Assembly (NCBI RefSeq): GCF_009735645.1
Contig: NZ_CP032550.1
Location: forward strand, 930,001-994,000
Length of the DNA stretch: 64,000 nucleotides
DNA from: Microbacterium oryzae
Lineage (GTDB): Bacteria; Actinomycetota; Actinomycetes; Actinomycetales; Microbacteriaceae
Reading direction: 5' to 3'
Numbering within the stretch: position 1 is the first letter of the stretch; each line of letters opens with the position of its first letter. The notes under the pieces were generated by a model, which did no database searches, was not told the origin of the DNA, and was given only the letters and a program-made list of their open reading frames with translations. This document shows positions 51,992-60,531 of this stretch, in pieces. The position numbers and the translations under genes are program-made.

Positions 51992-54738
51992 CAGTCCACC
52001 TCCAGCAGGGCATCCTTATTTGCGAGCGTGAGGATCTCGGCACCGCGGGTGGTGGGGCTTCCACCGGGCGTCGGAGCCTCGGCCGACAGGAACTCCGAGA
52101 AGGTTCCTGAGCGATCGTCGCTCGGGTGAAGCCGCTCGATCCGCACTCCCTCGACGCCTTCGATGGCATGGATCGCCAGGGCCAGCTCGCTCAGCGACAC
52201 CCCCTCGCCGAATGACCGTCGGTCGAAGGCGTACCGACGCACGAGACTGTCCACGACCGTGTCCCGCACGCGCTCCGGGTCGTGGTCGGGGTGCACACGG
52301 AGATGGGCGCCGACCGTGAACCGCCGCGGCCGGAAGTCCTTGACCTCGAGGGGGACCCGCGGGTCGGACACGCTCCGCAGCGCCCGCCGAACGTCGTTCA
52401 GGAGTGTCGAGCCGGTGTCGATCGGCTGCCCGTCCGCCGAGGCGATCGTGACGTGCACGCCGCGGCGGTGTGTATCCCACGTCCAGGTCGCCGTCGCCTT
52501 CGCGATGCCCGCGTAGTCCGCCGCGAAGTCGGCGTAGTCCTGAAGCGACACAACCCGGCCGAGCGTGAGCACGGAACGCGGGGCGTTGGCCCGCGCGTCG
52601 GCCGCGGTCTGAGGCTCCTGGCCTCCCGCGGCGGGGAGCGGGTTGACCGCGCCCTTCATGCCCAACGGACGCGCGACGGGGAGGGCGATCTGCTCGGCGC
52701 GGGCCTCACCCGCGCGCCCGATGCCGGTGCGGTAGTGGGCCACGACGTTGTCGTAGCCCGTGGGAAGCCGGGCTCCCGTGACGCCGTCGCCGAAGGTGAT
52801 CGTCACGGCGCCCGCGTCGTCAATCGCCGTTGTATAGACCCGGTCGCGCGGTCCGCGGCCGAAGAGCGTCGGGACTTCGTGCCAGCGAATGTCGTTCACC
52901 CGCACATCGAGAGAGGATGCTGCGCCCCCCGGTTCCTCGGACGGCACGTAGGTGAGCGGCGCCTTGCGCAGCGTGAAGGTCTGGAACGCCCGGGCGCCGT
53001 CACCGCTGCCGAGGGTCTCCCGCGGGGCCGTCTCGCCGTGCGCGGCGGCGGCGACGTTGCCGAAGATCTCGATGCGCGCGTCGCGGCTGTAGACATTCCG
53101 GAGCGGTTCGACCAGCACGAGTTCATCGATGAGCCCGATGCGCTCGGCGGCTTCGACGGTTACGACCTCGCCGACGATTGGGTCGTCCGGGTGAGGCGGG
53201 AGAATGGTGAGGTTGGTCAGCGGAACGTCCACTGCGACTTGACGACCGGAGTCCTCCAATACGACGCAGTGCCGCCTCGTCGGATCCCCCTCGATGAGGG
53301 CGAGGGAGATGATGACCGGCTCCCCCTTCTCGAGCGGGTCGATCCACCCATCGTCGTCCTTGTCCGGAGCCGCCATTCGGACGCGCTTCCCCCTGACGAG
53401 CACGTCATGCGGCTCGCGCAGGCCCGGAACGGGGGATGCCAGTTGGATCACGTCACCCCACAATGGCCGTGTGATAGCCACCGGCGCGAACGTGAGACGG
53501 TCGCTGCAGAAGGAGACGACCGTGCCCCGCGTCTTCGTGCCCCCGAACTCTGAGACGGCGAGCTCGGTAGAGGCCGACGACGTCGTCGCGACCGCGAGCT
53601 CGCGCGGGACCGACGACGTCTCCCCCACCTCCAGCGACGTGACCTGCGCACTGATCCCGTACAGAGCGACGGATCCCTCGGCCACACCGATGACATCGCA
53701 GAGCATCGTGGCGGCGGCGTTGGTGAGCACCGCCAAACCCGATGGCTCGACGCCCGGGTAGCTCGCGGAGAGCGGAACGGATGTCTTCTTGCCTCCCGGG
53801 ACGTCCTTGCCCGTCAACGGGTCAAACCTCCAGTCCCCGCTGACGCTGTCGATCTGTCCTACGCCCTCGCTTGTGAATCTTCCGCGGACCTCCGTCGGCA
53901 GCAGCTTCGGATCGATCGCATTGGCGCCGAAGAGCGTCGACCGGTGCCGTAGAGCGAAGATCTGCAGCTCCGCCCCGTCGCCGGCAGGGATGATGGGATT
54001 TGGGATCGCCTCGACGTGGGTCGTGCCCGTATCGCGCTCGACTTTCACGTCCTGCACCCTCGCCATCTGCCAGGTACCAGGGGACTTCCGCCAGTTCACC
54101 CCGGTCGTGAGGATCTCGTCGCCGGGGCGGAGGCCCGTCTCGACCCCGGCGAGGACGATGGCCTTCCCGCCGTTGGCGGTCGTGCGCGGCTCGAACATCC
54201 GCAGTTCGAGCCGGTTCCATGCTGGGTAGGCGACGATCGGCGCGGCCGTCTCGAAGCTCTGCGGCAGGTCGCCGGGATCCGGGATGGTCTGCACGCGGGT
54301 CCCCGCCGGGATCGCTGATCCCTCCGGACCTCCCGGCGTCGCCTCGGCCGTGACGGCGAGCCACGCGGACGCCGCGACGCCGGGCTTGAGCCGATACCCG
54401 AGGAGGGCCGCCTGCCCCGCGATCGATCCGCGCTCGGTAGCGGTGCCCAGGTAGTGCTCGTTGGCGATGCGCTCGGTGTAGAACGTGATGACGTCGGCGG
54501 CGACGGCCCAGGCGTCGAGCAGGGCGATCGAGAAGTCGTCCGTCTCGCGAGTCGTGAGACCCTTCAGCGCAGTCCGGTCGGCCCTGCTGAGCCCGGCGAG
54601 CATGCTGGCCCGGAACTGCGCATAGGCGCCCGCCCGGTATTCGATCGCGGGGAGTCCCGGCCGGTTGACGATCTCGACGGGAGTCCGATCAGCGAGCCCG
54701 CCGCAGCAGGCGCAGTCCCGATGCGCGCCGGTGCTCAT
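51988..54738 (-). CDS. Putative baseplate assembly protein (gpJ-like, second copy) with EF-hand loop
   Basis: The 916-residue protein belongs to the putative baseplate assembly family (TIGR02243-like), the eCIS counterpart of gpJ wedge proteins. A Cys-rich start DCACCGGLADRTPVEIVNRP is typical. The J-like region is in the last 250 residues (FGDGVTGARLPTGYDNVVAHY near 700; VVSLQDYADFAADYAGIAKA near 765). Near residues 459-470 lies a textbook EF-hand loop DKDDDGWIDPLE, which should bind Ca2+. ATGA overlaps join it to its neighbour upstream. Confidence 0.85.
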   Translation of the reverse strand: MSTGAHRDCACCGGLADRTPVEIVNRPGLPAIEYRAGAYAQFRASMLAGLSRADRTALKGLTTRETDDFSIALLDAWAVAADVITFYTERIANEHYLGTATERGSIAGQAALLGYRLKPGVAASAWLAVTAEATPGGPEGSAIPAGTRVQTIPDPGDLPQSFETAAPIVAYPAWNRLELRMFEPRTTANGGKAIVLAGVETGLRPGDEILTTGVNWRKSPGTWQMARVQDVKVERDTGTTHVEAIPNPIIPAGDGAELQIFALRHRSTLFGANAIDPKLLPTEVRGRFTSEGVGQIDSVSGDWRFDPLTGKDVPGGKKTSVPLSASYPGVEPSGLAVLTNAAATMLCDVIGVAEGSVALYGISAQVTSLEVGETSSVPRELAVATTSSASTELAVSEFGGTKTRGTVVSFCSDRLTFAPVAITRPLWGDVIQLASPVPGLREPHDVLVRGKRVRMAAPDKDDDGWIDPLEKGEPVIISLALIEGDPTRRHCVVLEDSGRQVAVDVPLTNLTILPPHPDDPIVGEVVTVEAAERIGLIDELVLVEPLRNVYSRDARIEIFGNVAAAAHGETAPRETLGSGDGARAFQTFTLRKAPLTYVPSEEPGGAASSLDVRVNDIRWHEVPTLFGRGPRDRVYTTAIDDAGAVTITFGDGVTGARLPTGYDNVVAHYRTGIGRAGEARAEQIALPVARPLGMKGAVNPLPAAGGQEPQTAADARANAPRSVLTLGRVVSLQDYADFAADYAGIAKATATWTWDTHRRGVHVTIASADGQPIDTGSTLLNDVRRALRSVSDPRVPLEVKDFRPRRFTVGAHLRVHPDHDPERVRDTVVDSLVRRYAFDRRSFGEGVSLSELALAIHAIEGVEGVRIERLHPSDDRSGTFSEFLSAEAPTPGGSPTTRGAEILTLANKDALLEVDW

Positions 54739-57275
54739 CGCCCGCCCTCCATCCTGAGCTCGAGGGTGCCGCGCTCGACGAAGCTGGGGTCGTTGTCGAG
54801 GCGCGCGATCTCCATGCGACCCACCGTGAGCTCCCCGCGGCGCAGTGCGTCGCCTCGCGGATCTCCGCGCCGCTGGAACGCGATGGGCTCGACGAGGTGG
54901 ACGCCCTCGACGCCGTGCGCGGCGGCCAGGAGAGCGCTCAGGGTCACGGGCTGGCCGAACGTGAACTCGTCGGGGTGGAAGAACGCCGGGCCGCCCTCCT
55001 GCCGTCGTCCGCGCCCGAGTCGCGTCAGCAGGGCCTGCCGGACGTCTGCGCGATAGTACTCGGGCAGGACGCATACCCTGAGCACGACCTCGAGCGCGAT
55101 GAAGCGGGGACCGTCGATCTCGAGATCGTGCCCCGCCATGCGGAACTTCTCGAGGAATCGCCGCAGCTCGCGCTCGAAGCGGGCGTCGACCGCGCCCCCG
55201 CCGTGGCGGTCGACGGTGAGGAAGACCGTGTACCAGCCTCCGGTGTACCGCTCGGTGGCGACGGCGCGCTGCACCTCGGGGTGCCGTTCGGCCATGGTCG
55301 CGTAGTCCTCAGCCGTGACGGCGCGCTCCGCCACGAAGAACGCGGCCGGTGCATGCTGGCGCGTACGCTCGATCGGCTCGGCACGCGTGCCTCCGCGCGC
55401 TGGCACGAGATTCGTCGCACCGGTTATTCCGGGCGTTGGGGTGACGACATGCCCGATGGATCCACGGCCGATGTTGCCCGCGGGGCCGTTTCCTCGGCGC
55501 ATCCTGACCTCGAACACGGTACCGGCGCGTGGCCGCGCACCGTACTCGCCGTCGCCGAACCGAATCGTCGCCCGGCCGTCGGCCTCGAGCTCGACGACGA
55601 AGTCGCGCAGGAAGGCATTCGTGCCGAGAAGATCCCTCGTGGGAAGCCACTCCCGCCCGGTCGCCCGCTCGACGAGCCGCACGGCGGGACGGACGTCGTC
55701 AGCCTTCCAGCGGAATGCCGCCGCAGCCGAGCCTCGGTCATCGAACGCGGCCCACTCGCGCACGTTTGCTCCCGGGGCAGCGTGCCCGATGGTTCCTGTC
55801 ATGGTCAGGTCGGTGAACGGGAGTGTCAACGAATAGCGCGCGGGCCGCTGTCGCGACCGCGCATCGCCGCAGTCGTGGTCGGGCCCCGGGGTGAACGCGA
55901 GCCGCGGGTCGGGCCCCGGCACCGTGTAGGGCTCGACGGGCGGCCCGCCGATTCCGGGCACGATCTGCACCGTCCGACCGTGATCCGCAAGCACGATGTT
56001 GCCGCGAGCGAGGCTCACCTCTTGGGCGACGCCGTCCTCTGTGCGTTGCCCGAGGCACAGGGCGAAGGGCAGCGCGTCCTCAGCATCCCATTCGATCTCG
56101 GTGATCGCGCCGCCTGCCGTCGCACCCTCGACGTGTGCGGACTGCTCGTCCTCCGTCTGCGCCACGCGGATCAGGCGCACGGCATGCCGGTGCTCGGGGT
56201 CGGCGTCGCCTCGCTTCCCGGTGACTGGGCCGCACTCCTCCGTGAGCACGACGGCGTCGCCCGGCGCGAGAGGGCGGTGGCCTCGGAGCGTCGCCGACGT
56301 CGCACCCGCTGGGAGCGTGCACTCCGGCTCGCCCCACAGATAGAACGGCATCTCGGCGCGCTGCGGCTGCAGGGTGACGGCTTCCATCGTCTCGAACACG
56401 GTGGGCGACGCGGCCTCCGCGTCGCGGAGCTCCGGCGAGTCGGGAGCGAGCACGCGTGGCGAATCCGGGACGCGCGTGAAGAGCATCGTGTGCGCGGCCA
56501 GCACCGTGCCGCCCGCGCCGTCGGCCACCCCGACCTGCACCCACGTGCGCGCGTTGCTCCCGTCGTGCGGCCGATAGTCGACGAGGCGCGCGTGCCGTCG
56601 CGCCGACGTGCGGCGGCGAGCCGACTCCAGTGTCGCCTCCATCGCGACGGCGTCCTGCCGATAGGTCAGGTGATCCGCGCTGTAGGCGAGCGCCTCCACG
56701 ATCGCGATGCCGAGGTCGGCCGGGTTGCGCTCGGTCCAGTCCGGCGCCAGCACGGCGAGGCGGTCGAGCAGGAGCTGCCGGAAGCCCTGGTAGTCGCGGG
56801 CCAGGTAGTCGATCTCGGGGGTGTCGACGGCCGCCTCTCGACCGTGACTGCACAGGCCGCGCAGGTCGCAGTCGAAGTCGGCGGGGCAGTCCACCTTGAA
56901 CGAGAAGTCCACGCTCGCCAGACGCTGGTCGACACCGGCAAGCGGGCCGCCACCCTCCCCTACCAGCCGGAGCGTGTAGACGGAGAAGTCCCCGGGCCGG
57001 TCCACCTCGACCGTGACTGTCGAGCCTGCCACCGACGCATTCTTGACCTGGATGCCTCGCACCCGGGTGCCGCCCTCGATAACGACGTTGCGCGCACTGA
57101 GCGAGGTCAGTGGACCCTGCGCGTCGTTGAGCAGGTACACCCGGAGCTTCCGCTGCCGGTCGGCTTCGACGACGCCCGGCCCGTCCTCCACCTCGAGGTA
57201 ATCGATGCCGTTGGAGGCGTTGGCGGCGCGCAGCGCCTCGGCGCGATCGCGGGTCGCGCATGCGTACGTCGTCAT
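54735..57275 (-). CDS. Putative baseplate assembly protein (gpJ-like, first copy)
   Basis: The 846-residue wedge protein has a Cys-containing N-terminal half VDCPADFDCDLRGLCSHGRE near residue 130, then EIDYLARDYQGFRQLLLDRL, which is typical of eCIS baseplate proteins. Next come ADLGIAIVEALAYSADHLTYRQ near 190 and a C-terminal J domain (FGDGEYGARPRAGTVFEVRM near 570; VTAEDYATMAERHPEVQRA near 650). It is probably paralogous to the following 916-residue protein; the two would build the inner and outer wedge. Overlaps of 4 nt on both sides. Confidence 0.87.
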   Translation of the reverse strand: MTTYACATRDRAEALRAANASNGIDYLEVEDGPGVVEADRQRKLRVYLLNDAQGPLTSLSARNVVIEGGTRVRGIQVKNASVAGSTVTVEVDRPGDFSVYTLRLVGEGGGPLAGVDQRLASVDFSFKVDCPADFDCDLRGLCSHGREAAVDTPEIDYLARDYQGFRQLLLDRLAVLAPDWTERNPADLGIAIVEALAYSADHLTYRQDAVAMEATLESARRRTSARRHARLVDYRPHDGSNARTWVQVGVADGAGGTVLAAHTMLFTRVPDSPRVLAPDSPELRDAEAASPTVFETMEAVTLQPQRAEMPFYLWGEPECTLPAGATSATLRGHRPLAPGDAVVLTEECGPVTGKRGDADPEHRHAVRLIRVAQTEDEQSAHVEGATAGGAITEIEWDAEDALPFALCLGQRTEDGVAQEVSLARGNIVLADHGRTVQIVPGIGGPPVEPYTVPGPDPRLAFTPGPDHDCGDARSRQRPARYSLTLPFTDLTMTGTIGHAAPGANVREWAAFDDRGSAAAAFRWKADDVRPAVRLVERATGREWLPTRDLLGTNAFLRDFVVELEADGRATIRFGDGEYGARPRAGTVFEVRMRRGNGPAGNIGRGSIGHVVTPTPGITGATNLVPARGGTRAEPIERTRQHAPAAFFVAERAVTAEDYATMAERHPEVQRAVATERYTGGWYTVFLTVDRHGGGAVDARFERELRRFLEKFRMAGHDLEIDGPRFIALEVVLRVCVLPEYYRADVRQALLTRLGRGRRQEGGPAFFHPDEFTFGQPVTLSALLAAAHGVEGVHLVEPIAFQRRGDPRGDALRRGELTVGRMEIARLDNDPSFVERGTLELRMEGGR

Positions 57276-57640
57276 GACGACCCCCCGGTGGAACGGATCG
57301 TCTCGATGCGCCGCTCGGCGGTCAGCAGCTCGACGTACTGCACGACGACCTCCAGCACGCCGTCGTCGGCGCGGACGCTGACAGCTTCAAGCAGGATGAC
57401 GTCGGCGAGCCAGCGCTGCAGGGCCGCCTCGACAGCGGTCTGCAGCGTCGCCGCGATCGCGGCCCCGCTGGGCTCGAAGACGAGTCCCTGAAGGCCCGAG
57501 CCGAAGTCGGGGCGATTGACGCGCTCGGCGGGATTCGTGAACAGCACCTGCTCAATCAGGTCGCGGACGTGCTCGCTGCGCGTGGGCGACAGCGTCCTGC
57601 CGTCGGCGCCGAAGGCGAAGGGGTGGCTGACGTCGACCAT
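57272..57640 (-). CDS. GPW/gp25 family baseplate wedge protein
   Basis: The 122-residue protein has the gp25/lysozyme-like wedge fold: HPFAFGADGRTLSPTRSEHV at the start and LFTNPAERVNRPDFGSGLQG near residue 33, which holds the conserved E-R-x-x-x-P-x-F-G signature. It nucleates sheath assembly in related machines. It overlaps the next gene by 4 nt and follows the PAAR-like gene by 3 nt. Confidence 0.93.
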   Translation of the reverse strand: MVDVSHPFAFGADGRTLSPTRSEHVRDLIEQVLFTNPAERVNRPDFGSGLQGLVFEPSGAAIAATLQTAVEAALQRWLADVILLEAVSVRADDGVLEVVVQYVELLTAERRIETIRSTGGSS

Positions 57641-57643
57641 GGC

Positions 57644-57961
57644 TCACTGTGCCTTCACTCGCACCTGGGTGACGGTGATGTTCACGGGCGTTCCGTTCGG
57701 CGCGCAGGTCGCCTGGCTGTCCATCATGAGCACGGGCTGTCCGCCTGCCTTGACCCGCATCGACGCGGACGTCCAGGTCGCCGTGACGCACGGCATGGGG
57801 TTGGTGCCGGTCATGAAGGGGCAGCCGGAGATCGTGTGCGGCGTCGGCTGGGTCGTGATGGGTTGACCGCCCGCCTTCACCCGCGGGTTGGGCGAGGCGG
57901 CCTGCGCCTGTCCGCCGTGCGCGCACAGGACCGTGGCCCCGGAGTCCAGGAGGTAGCCCAT
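57644..57961 (-). CDS. PAAR-like spike-tip protein
   Basis: The 105-residue protein sits between the spike and gp25 genes, where PAAR proteins are encoded. It lacks literal PAAR repeats but has an internal duplication: RVKAGGQP at residues 27-34 and 69-76, with a third partial RVKA at 101. It has four Cys (13, 47, 58, 86). The GPTC-like CAHGG near residue 13 and CPFMTG-x5-PC resemble DUF4280-type PAAR-like tips, where Cys/His may bind metal. The ATG at 57961 has GGAGGTG 5 nt upstream. Confidence 0.75.
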   Translation of the reverse strand: MGYLLDSGATVLCAHGGQAQAASPNPRVKAGGQPITTQPTPHTISGCPFMTGTNPMPCVTATWTSASMRVKAGGQPVLMMDSQATCAPNGTPVNITVTQVRVKAQ

Positions 57962-58470
57962 CACGTCACCTCCAGGGCGCCGTTGTTGATCGAGACCTGG
58001 GTGCCGCTGAGCTTGAGGGACGCGCCGGATCCATTGTCGATCTCGATGGATGTCGACGAGACCACGATCTTCTGGCCGCCCGGCGTCTTGAGCGTGATGC
58101 CGCCGGCACCGGGGGTGTCGTCGAGCAGGATCGTCGTGCCGCCCTCGGTCTGCAGCAGGATCTTCCCCGTCTGGGGCGGGGCTGCGACATCAGTGGGCAC
58201 GTCCGCGGCCGATCCCCACCAGCATCCCGACCAGACGGGGTAGTCGGGGTCGCCGTGCTCGAACTCGAGCCAGACGCCGGCGCCCGTCGGCGGCAGCGCG
58301 AAGACGCCCATGCCGCTGCCCGCGACGGGCGCGCACGGCATCGCCCATCCGCTTTCATCGTCCATGACGTCGGGGATTCTCGCCTTGATACGGCCCATCT
58401 GCATGGGGTCGGTCGTGTCGCTCACGGTGCCGCGGTACTTGCCGTAGAAGCGGCCCTGCCCGGTGCTCAT
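57961..58470 (-). CDS. gpV/gp5-like baseplate spike protein (VgrG OB-fold)
   Basis: The 169-residue protein is the spike base. An OB-fold starts with FYGKYRGTVSDTTDPMQMGR (residues 7-26), the signature of phage baseplate assembly protein V. WLEFEHGDPDYPVWSGCWWG near 68 is the gp5 hallmark, and a short beta-prism of repeated TGKILLQTEGGTTI-type strands makes the needle. Together with the gpD-like protein upstream it equals one VgrG. It overlaps that gene by ATGA. Confidence 0.93.
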   Translation of the reverse strand: MSTGQGRFYGKYRGTVSDTTDPMQMGRIKARIPDVMDDESGWAMPCAPVAGSGMGVFALPPTGAGVWLEFEHGDPDYPVWSGCWWGSAADVPTDVAAPPQTGKILLQTEGGTTILLDDTPGAGGITLKTPGGQKIVVSSTSIEIDNGSGASLKLSGTQVSINNGALEVT

Positions 58471-59561
58471 ACCGGCACCACGGGCACGGTGCTGACGAGC
58501 CCCTCCCTGCTCAGCCGGAACGCCTGCGTGTACTCGCCGCGCGAGAGCTTGTGGGTCACGGCATCCACGTGGTAGAGCCCGTCGAAGGCGAGGCCGACGC
58601 CGCGCACGCCGACGAGGCCTCGGGCCCGCAGCACGTGCCCGTAGGCCGCCGTGTCGACCTCCCCCGTGCCCGAGACGGCGTTGGGCGTGTTCATCGCCGC
58701 CGAGAGCAGGTTCGTCGCGGCCGTCGCCGTCGACTGGTTTGCTGTGTCGCGCGCGAGAGCCCTTCGCATGGCCGGGACCGGCCTCGCCGCGAGAGGCGGG
58801 ATCTTCAGCGAAGGCAGCGTTGGCACGGGGATGGTCATCTTGGTGAACGGCTCTAGCACCTTGCCTGTCGTCTGAGCACCCGCCTCGCTGTCGATCGTGA
58901 ACGAGATCGACTTCAGATTCGTTGCCGCACCCATGTCTTTCGTCAGCGCAGGCTGCGGAAAGCCCAGCCGCACCTCGGGACCCCAGTACGCCTTCGACGC
59001 CCCGATCGTCACCGGCTCGATGTAGAAGACGTGCCCGTTGCGCTCGGCCGCCCGCTTGACGAATGCGAGATCGGTCTCGTTCTGCTGCGGCACGCGCTCG
59101 GTCTCGATCGGCATGTCCATCGTCGGGGTGACGGCGGGGGCGATGCCGAGCTGCGCGTATCGGCCGAGGATCTGCGTGACGATGATCGAGTCCGCCTGGT
59201 TCGGGTACTTCGCGTTCTTCTCCTCCATGTCGAGCTCGACCGAGAGGTCCTGCGCCGTGACGGTGAGCGCGCCGTCGCCCGACTCCTGGTGGACGATGAT
59301 CCCGTCGAGCAGCACTTGCGGCAGGACGCCCATCACGACCGCGACGATCAGGCGATTGCCCGGGGCGAGCGCGGGGTCGCCGAGCAGGGCGGCCGGGGGC
59401 CACTGCTCGAAGACGACCTGAGCGCCGTCGCCCTTCTCGCGGTCGGCCGTCACCTCGACGGACTGAAGGGCGTCGATCAGGCGCGGCGGCGCGGGACGCG
59501 GCAGGGTCTTCGCGCCGAGCAGGAGCAGCACGCGCGCTCCCAGACGGGCCGGCATCGTCAT
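58467..59561 (-). CDS. gpD-like late control protein (VgrG N-terminal half)
   Basis: The 364-residue hub protein matches phage late control gene D proteins: VTAQDLSVELDMEEKNAKYP near 106, then QADSIIVTQILGRY and QQNETDLAFVKRAAERNGHVFY near 165, typical of the gp27-like hub. It forms the trimeric hub that carries the spike. It is preceded by a LysM adaptor gene 4 nt upstream and overlaps the gpV gene by 4 nt. Confidence 0.92.
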   Translation of the reverse strand: MTMPARLGARVLLLLGAKTLPRPAPPRLIDALQSVEVTADREKGDGAQVVFEQWPPAALLGDPALAPGNRLIVAVVMGVLPQVLLDGIIVHQESGDGALTVTAQDLSVELDMEEKNAKYPNQADSIIVTQILGRYAQLGIAPAVTPTMDMPIETERVPQQNETDLAFVKRAAERNGHVFYIEPVTIGASKAYWGPEVRLGFPQPALTKDMGAATNLKSISFTIDSEAGAQTTGKVLEPFTKMTIPVPTLPSLKIPPLAARPVPAMRRALARDTANQSTATAATNLLSAAMNTPNAVSGTGEVDTAAYGHVLRARGLVGVRGVGLAFDGLYHVDAVTHKLSRGEYTQAFRLSREGLVSTVPVVPV

Positions 59562-59565
59562 GGCC

Positions 59566-59865
59566 TCACTCCTTCGCCAGCGGAATCCGGATGATGCGGC
59601 TCGGCTGCTCGAGCTCCGCGGGACTCAGCACGGTGTTGGCGTCGCACAGCACCCAGAAGCGTTCGGGATCGCCTGCGTAGAGCGCGGTGATGACATCGAG
59701 CCGCTGCTGATCGGCGACGCGGTGCTCGGCGAGCACGGGCTGGTCGGTGTAGTCGGGGATGCCGCGACGACGTGTGTACGCGACCTCGCGCGGCACTCCG
59801 TCGGGACCGGGCATCGACAGTCGCACCACCTCGAGGCCCGCATAGCGTCCGTTCTGCGCGTTCAC
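59566..59865 (-). CDS. LysM-like hub/tail adaptor (gpX-type)
   Basis: The 99-residue protein has VPREVAYTRRRGIPDYTDQP in its first half and a LysM-like core HRVADQQRLDVITALYAGDP then FWVLCDANTVLSPAELEQ (residues 47-85), closing RIIRIPLAKE. In eCIS and Mu-like tails such short LysM proteins join the inner tube to the hub. GTG at 59865, with GGAGG a few nucleotides upstream. Confidence 0.82.
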   Translation of the reverse strand: MNAQNGRYAGLEVVRLSMPGPDGVPREVAYTRRRGIPDYTDQPVLAEHRVADQQRLDVITALYAGDPERFWVLCDANTVLSPAELEQPSRIIRIPLAKE

Positions 59866-59880
59866 GGTCCCTCCTCTCTC

Positions 59881-60528
59881 TCACAATCCCGCCGCGGTGC
59901 GCACGGCTCTCGCGGCCGCCGCCGACGTGCCGAGTGCGCCGATCACTTCGAGCGCCACGTGGTTGGCGAGCGCGATCGTGCCCGCCGCGCTCGCGGCACC
60001 CGCTTCGTGGTAGCTCACGACCTTCATGCCGAGGTCGACCTTCGCGCGGATGGGGTTGAGCCGCGGGTCCAACGCCTGCTCGGTGATCGAGCACGACGTG
60101 AGCCGCACTGGTATCACGCGCGACGGCCCGAGGACGAGCAGCGTGAGAGGTGCCGCCGCCGGGAGGATCTCGATGACGCCCATCGCGGTGAGGGCGAGGT
60201 TCGCGATGACGGTCGGCGCGGGCGGATACAGCATCAGCTCGATCGTCGCGAGGATAGGCCGCACGCCGAGCGCGACAGCCGTCGGGTTCGCGGCCTCGAG
60301 CTGATCGGCGGCGTCGACCTCGAGCGAGAGCTGAAGCGTCTCGGCCGGCGGCCCGCTGAGCCGGAGCGGCCCCGAGCCGGCGTCGCCCCCGACCGTTCGG
60401 GGCTCGAGCGTGCGGGTGAGCTCGTCGGGGTTGTACTGGAAGACGACGACACCGGACGCTGGGCGCAATGGCTCCGCCGTGACGATCGCGCCGCGGAAGA
60501 CGTTGGGTGAGAGCGGAGTCCCGGTCAC
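59881..60528 (-). CDS. Contractile-injection-system tube-end protein (CIS_tube family, Afp7-like)
   Basis: The 215-residue protein carries the family hallmark VVFQYNPDELTRTLEPR near residue 28 and a following LRLSGPPAETLQLSLEVDAADQ beta-rich segment. Related proteins (Afp7/Pvc7) cap the inner tube at the baseplate. The order tube cap, LysM, gpD, gpV, PAAR and gp25 is conserved across eCIS. It starts 4 nt after the large upstream gene ends. Length fits the N-terminal domain alone, with the LysM part encoded separately by the next gene. Confidence 0.88.
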   Translation of the reverse strand: MTGTPLSPNVFRGAIVTAEPLRPASGVVVFQYNPDELTRTLEPRTVGGDAGSGPLRLSGPPAETLQLSLEVDAADQLEAANPTAVALGVRPILATIELMLYPPAPTVIANLALTAMGVIEILPAAAPLTLLVLGPSRVIPVRLTSCSITEQALDPRLNPIRAKVDLGMKVVSYHEAGAASAAGTIALANHVALEVIGALGTSAAAARAVRTAAGL

Positions 60529-60531
60529 CGG

